Below are positions 61,310 to 64,000 of a stretch of 64,000 nucleotides of DNA, in pieces. A program made the position numbers and the translations under genes. The notes beneath the pieces are model-generated. The model saw only the letters and a program-made list of their open reading frames with translations, was not told where the DNA came from and did no database searches. Each line of letters starts with the position of its first letter. The first letter of the stretch is position 1. The stretch is from Phycisphaerales bacterium (GTDB lineage: Bacteria > Planctomycetota > Phycisphaerae > Tepidisphaerales > Tepidisphaeraceae): contig JADYZN010000026.1 of NCBI GenBank assembly GCA_020853095.1, forward strand, positions 1-64,000. The letters run 5' to 3'.

Positions 61310-61759
61310 TTACGGACCAAACTTGCTTTCCAGCAGCCGGGCAAATTCAATCGCCACGGCCTGTTCGGCGACGACCGCTTCGTTGGCCCCAAGTCTCACC
61401 GCGTGCATTCCTCCGGATGTGAAATTCATTCGCGCGATGATGTAAACCGTGGGATTCAGCCGCCGGGCGATGGATGTCGCCTCGCGGACGGCCATCTCAT
61501 CCGGCACGGCCAGCGCCAGAAGCGTTGCGCGTTCGATGCCCGCCCGGCGCAACGTCTGTTCTTCCTTGATGTTTCCTTCAATGATCGGCAGATCGTGCTT
61601 TGCACAGCGCGAGACGGTCTGCGGGTTCTGATCGACAACGCAGAATTCGATCTTGTGCCGCTGCAACCATTCCACCGTTGCCCGCCCGGGCAGGCCATAG
61701 CCGGCCACGATGGCATAGGGTGCGGGATCGAGAGCCGGTGCGGTCGGTGAGGTGGTCAA
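61310..61759 (-). CDS. RCK/TrkA-N NAD-binding domain protein
   Basis: A 149-residue protein made of one Rossmann domain: IVAGYGLPGRATVEWLQRHK gives the GxGxxG loop, then CVVDQNPQTVSRCAKHDLPI with the acidic NAD-binding residue, and TVYIIARMNFTSG. No membrane part is present. The start is TTG at 61759, whose last bases overlap the nuoD stop (TTGA), with GAGG seven bases upstream. It may gate a potassium or cation channel encoded elsewhere. Confidence 0.8.
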   Translation of the reverse strand: MTTSPTAPALDPAPYAIVAGYGLPGRATVEWLQRHKIEFCVVDQNPQTVSRCAKHDLPIIEGNIKEEQTLRRAGIERATLLALAVPDEMAVREATSIARRLNPTVYIIARMNFTSGGMHAVRLGANEAVVAEQAVAIEFARLLESKFGP

Positions 61760-62952
61760 CGATCCACCTCGCCCATCACGATGTCGATCGAGCCGATGAT
61801 CGCCGGCACGTCCGCCAGGAGCACGTTGCGGCACAATTCCCCCGTGACCGCCAGGTTGATGAACGATGGACCGCGAATGTGGACGCGATAGGGAATCGGG
61901 CCGCCCTGCGATTCAATGTAAAAACCCAGGTGGCCGCGCGGATTTTCATATTCGGCGTACACCTCGCCGTTGGGCACTTTCATGTTGCGCGGAACCTTGG
62001 CGCGATACGCCCCGTCGGGCATCCGTTCGATGCACTGACGCAGAATTTTGATGCACTGTTTCATCTCCTGCATCTTGACCCAGTAGCGATCCCAACAGTC
62101 GCCGATCGTCCCCATCCGCCCGCCGCCGATGCAGACGTCGAAATCCAACTGATCGTAAACGCTATATGGACGGTCGCGACGCAGGTCAAACGGGATTCCG
62201 CTTCCGCGGATCATCGGCCCCGAAAGGGCATATCCGATCGCCAGCTTTCGGCTCACCACCCCCACGTTGGCGGTGCGCTTGATGAAAATGTGGTTGTAGC
62301 TCAGCAGGTCGTTGTATTCGTCGATCTTGGGTTCAAAATAATCGAGAAATTCGCCCAGTTTTTCCAGAAACAAAGGGGGCAAATCCCACGTCACCCCGCC
62401 CACGTTGATGTAGGAGAGCGTCAACCTCGCCCCGCAGAGCTGTTCAAACAAATCCAGGATGTATTCGCGTTCGCGAAAGGCGTACAAAAACGGCGCGAAC
62501 GCGCCCATATCCAGCCCATAGGTCCCGAATGAAACCAGGTGCGATGCGATGCGGTTCAATTCCGCCGCCAGGACGCGGATGTATTCGGCCCGCCTGGGGA
62601 CTTCGATGCCCGCCAGTTTTTCCACCGCCATCGACCAGGCGAAGTTGTTGTTCATCGCCGCCAGGTAGTCCAGCCGGTCGGTGTACCCGATGTATTTGTA
62701 GTAAGGCAGGTTCTCGGCGATCTTTTCCTTGCAGCGGTGTAGATACCCCAGATGCGGAACCGCCTCCAGCACCATCTCCCCATCCGTCCGCAGCACCACC
62801 CGCAGCACGCCATGGGTCGAAGGGTGCTGCGGCCCCATGTTGACCAGCATCTCCTCGGATTCAACGTCGATCTGCTCATCGGTCGCCCCGGGCGCCAGAC
62901 CGTAGTTGACGGTCCGCGTGTTGGGATCGGTGATGGAAGGGGTCAATGCCAT
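61756..62952 (-). CDS. nuoD: NADH-quinone oxidoreductase subunit D
   Basis: A 398-residue 49-kDa subunit of complex I. NMGPQHPSTHGVLRVVLRTD, PHLGYLHRCKEKIAENLPYY, ANVGVVSRKLAIGYALSG and GSIDIVMGEVDR at the C-terminus are canonical; the quinone-site His and Tyr positions are retained (HRCKEK, YKYIGYTDRLDY). No other nuo gene is adjacent, which is unusual. Start ATG at 62952 is the family start; longer frames are not conserved. Confidence 0.95.
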   Translation of the reverse strand: MALTPSITDPNTRTVNYGLAPGATDEQIDVESEEMLVNMGPQHPSTHGVLRVVLRTDGEMVLEAVPHLGYLHRCKEKIAENLPYYKYIGYTDRLDYLAAMNNNFAWSMAVEKLAGIEVPRRAEYIRVLAAELNRIASHLVSFGTYGLDMGAFAPFLYAFREREYILDLFEQLCGARLTLSYINVGGVTWDLPPLFLEKLGEFLDYFEPKIDEYNDLLSYNHIFIKRTANVGVVSRKLAIGYALSGPMIRGSGIPFDLRRDRPYSVYDQLDFDVCIGGGRMGTIGDCWDRYWVKMQEMKQCIKILRQCIERMPDGAYRAKVPRNMKVPNGEVYAEYENPRGHLGFYIESQGGPIPYRVHIRGPSFINLAVTGELCRNVLLADVPAIIGSIDIVMGEVDR

Positions 62953-62998
62953 GATGACGGATTTTGTCCCTGCGATGGAATTGTAGAACCCCGCGCGA

Positions 62999-63541
62999 CT
63001 ATTTGCCAGAATTTCCCTCGAACGGCCCCCACGCCGCATCCCGCGGGCTGATTTCACTGGCCGCCAGCGGCCACTGGATCCCAAACGCCGCATCGTCGTA
63101 TCGATACCCCCGCGCCGCGGATGGGGTGTAAAATTCGCTCACCTGGTAGGTCACTTCGCTGTTGTCTTCCAGGGTCTGATACCCGTGGGCGAACATCTCC
63201 GGGACGTACAATGCCTTGTGGTTGTCGGCCGTCAGTTCCACGCCGAACCATTGGCCAAACGTCGCCGACCCCGGCCGGATGTCCACGATCGCATCGAAAA
63301 TCGCCCCCCGCGTGCATCGGACGATCTTCACCTCCGTCGCCGGCGCAATTTGAAAGTGCATCCCCCGCAGCGTCCCCTTGCGATGGTTGAACGACACGTT
63401 GCACTGGGCGATGCGGCAATTCAGCCCGCGCTGCTCGAATTGCCGGGAGGAAAAGGACTCGGCGAAAAATCCGCGCGAATCGGCGATTTTTTCCAGTTCG
63501 ATGACAAACGCCCCCGGCAACCTGGTTTGATGAAAAATCAT
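62999..63541 (-). CDS. rfbC: dTDP-4-dehydrorhamnose 3,5-epimerase
   Basis: A 180-residue cupin-fold epimerase for dTDP-L-rhamnose: ADSRGFFAESFSSRQFEQRG, KGTLRGMHFQ with the catalytic His, VPEMFAHGYQTL and FYTPSAARGYRYDDAAFGIQ. No other rfb gene lies near, so the rhamnose pathway must be elsewhere. It is upstream of nuoD in the same direction but 46 bases off. Confidence 0.94.
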   Translation of the reverse strand: MIFHQTRLPGAFVIELEKIADSRGFFAESFSSRQFEQRGLNCRIAQCNVSFNHRKGTLRGMHFQIAPATEVKIVRCTRGAIFDAIVDIRPGSATFGQWFGVELTADNHKALYVPEMFAHGYQTLEDNSEVTYQVSEFYTPSAARGYRYDDAAFGIQWPLAASEISPRDAAWGPFEGNSGK

Positions 63542-63635
63542 TCGACGTTACTCCTCAAGGTGCGGGCAGTTGTACCGTCATCGGCCACCTCTGGCCACCC
63601 CCGACAGAACGGCTTGCGGCGGGTATGATTCTGCC

Positions 63636-64000
63636 ATGCTCTCATCGTGTCCATTGCCGGGATTGTTCGTGACCGGGACCGATACCGGCGTGGGGAAAAC
63701 CCTCGTCGCGGCGGCGCTGGCGAACTGGTTTGATCGGCGCGGGGTGCGGGTCGGGGTTTGCAAACCCATCGCCACCGGATGTGCCCATCGCCGTGAAGGG
63801 CTGGTCAGCGAGGATGCCGAATTTCTCGCCCATTGCGCCAACGCCCGCCAGCCGCTGGACCTGATCTGCCCGCAGCGATACGTTGAGCCTCTGGCGCCGG
63901 CCATGGCGGCACAGCGGGCCGGCCGGCCGGTTGATTGGGCCGTGGTTCAACGGTCGATCGACCTGATCGCACAAGAGAGCGATCGGATGATCATCGAAGG
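63636..64000 (+). CDS. bioD: Dethiobiotin synthetase, 3' end beyond the window
   Basis: The first 121 codons of BioD, which makes dethiobiotin from DAPA, CO2 and ATP. The P-loop GLFVTGTDTGVGKTLVAAAL and VGVCKPIATGC (with the DAPA/Mg-site Lys) are typical. The reading frame runs off the right edge in DRMIIEG, the region of the conserved VEGAGG. Other bio genes are not visible. Confidence 0.9.
   Translation, partial: MLSSCPLPGLFVTGTDTGVGKTLVAAALANWFDRRGVRVGVCKPIATGCAHRREGLVSEDAEFLAHCANARQPLDLICPQRYVEPLAPAMAAQRAGRPVDWAVVQRSIDLIAQESDRMIIE

Noticed and set aside
1-64000. CRISPR array or prophage
   Set aside because: No regularly spaced repeat series, cas gene, integrase or phage structural gene is visible in the window.

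Overview
The window is a GC-rich, densely coded bacterial chromosome segment, most likely from a planctomycete, perhaps of class Phycisphaerae. This is inferred from an N-terminal LEQRVLL-type motif on a large secreted repeat protein (15651-17651), a PEP-CTERM-like tail (9083-10639), CMP-Kdo synthesis (kdsB, so a Gram-negative type envelope), and an unusual ribosomal operon. No 16S rRNA gene is present, so the class assignment is not firm.

Layout. 1-2.8 kb is a small accessory islet: the end of an IS21-type element, a DUF4411 / XRE-ImmA toxin-antitoxin-like pair, and a probable IS30 transposase remnant. 2.8-10.6 kb holds rsmG, tRNA-Gln, a divergent AraC regulator / ferritin-like pair, an SH3-domain secreted protein, hemL and a PEP-CTERM protein. 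10.6-15.2 kb is a seven-gene leftward operon for copper and nitrogen-oxide chemistry: azurin-like lipoprotein, NirK-like nitrite reductase, a cysteine-less IscA domain fused to a MIP18/SufT domain, DUF2249, cupin, an NnrS-like membrane protein and a small membrane protein. 15.4-24 kb has tRNA-Glu, the surface repeat protein, a YhaM-like nuclease, an MBOAT/SGNH O-acylation pair, a PilT/PilU ATPase and a PEGA lipoprotein.

24.4-32.7 kb runs rightward through kdsB-pyrG-sugar isomerase, a DUF3592-type protein with a RodA/FtsW protein, a lipoprotein, an L-arabinokinase-like GHMP kinase and an inositol-monophosphatase-family enzyme. 32.8-36.1 kb is metY-metX-metW (methionine by direct sulfhydrylation). 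36.1-43.8 kb holds a Ser/Thr kinase, a PGRP-like amidase fold lacking zinc ligands, a zinc-ribbon membrane protein coupled to an SppA-type lipoprotein peptidase, an ABC exporter with an unusual N-terminus, two small proteins and queA.

44-59.4 kb is the S10-spc-alpha ribosomal protein cluster with secY, map and rpoA. It lacks rpmD, adk, infA and rpsD at their usual places, carries a hairpin plus a 160-nt untranslated gap between rpsJ and rplC, and has a palindromic MITE-like repeat between rpsM and rpsK. The last 4.5 kb holds a GT2 polysaccharide synthase, an isolated nuoD coupled to an RCK-type NAD-binding protein, rfbC and the start of bioD.

The most distinctive points are the nitrite-reductase operon with its fused, cysteine-free carrier domain, the ABC exporter with PH-like and zinc-ribbon domains, the plant-ARA1-like sugar kinase paired with a phosphatase-fold enzyme, and the structured non-coding stretch at 36964-37262. 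No CRISPR array, prophage or biosynthetic gene cluster is seen.
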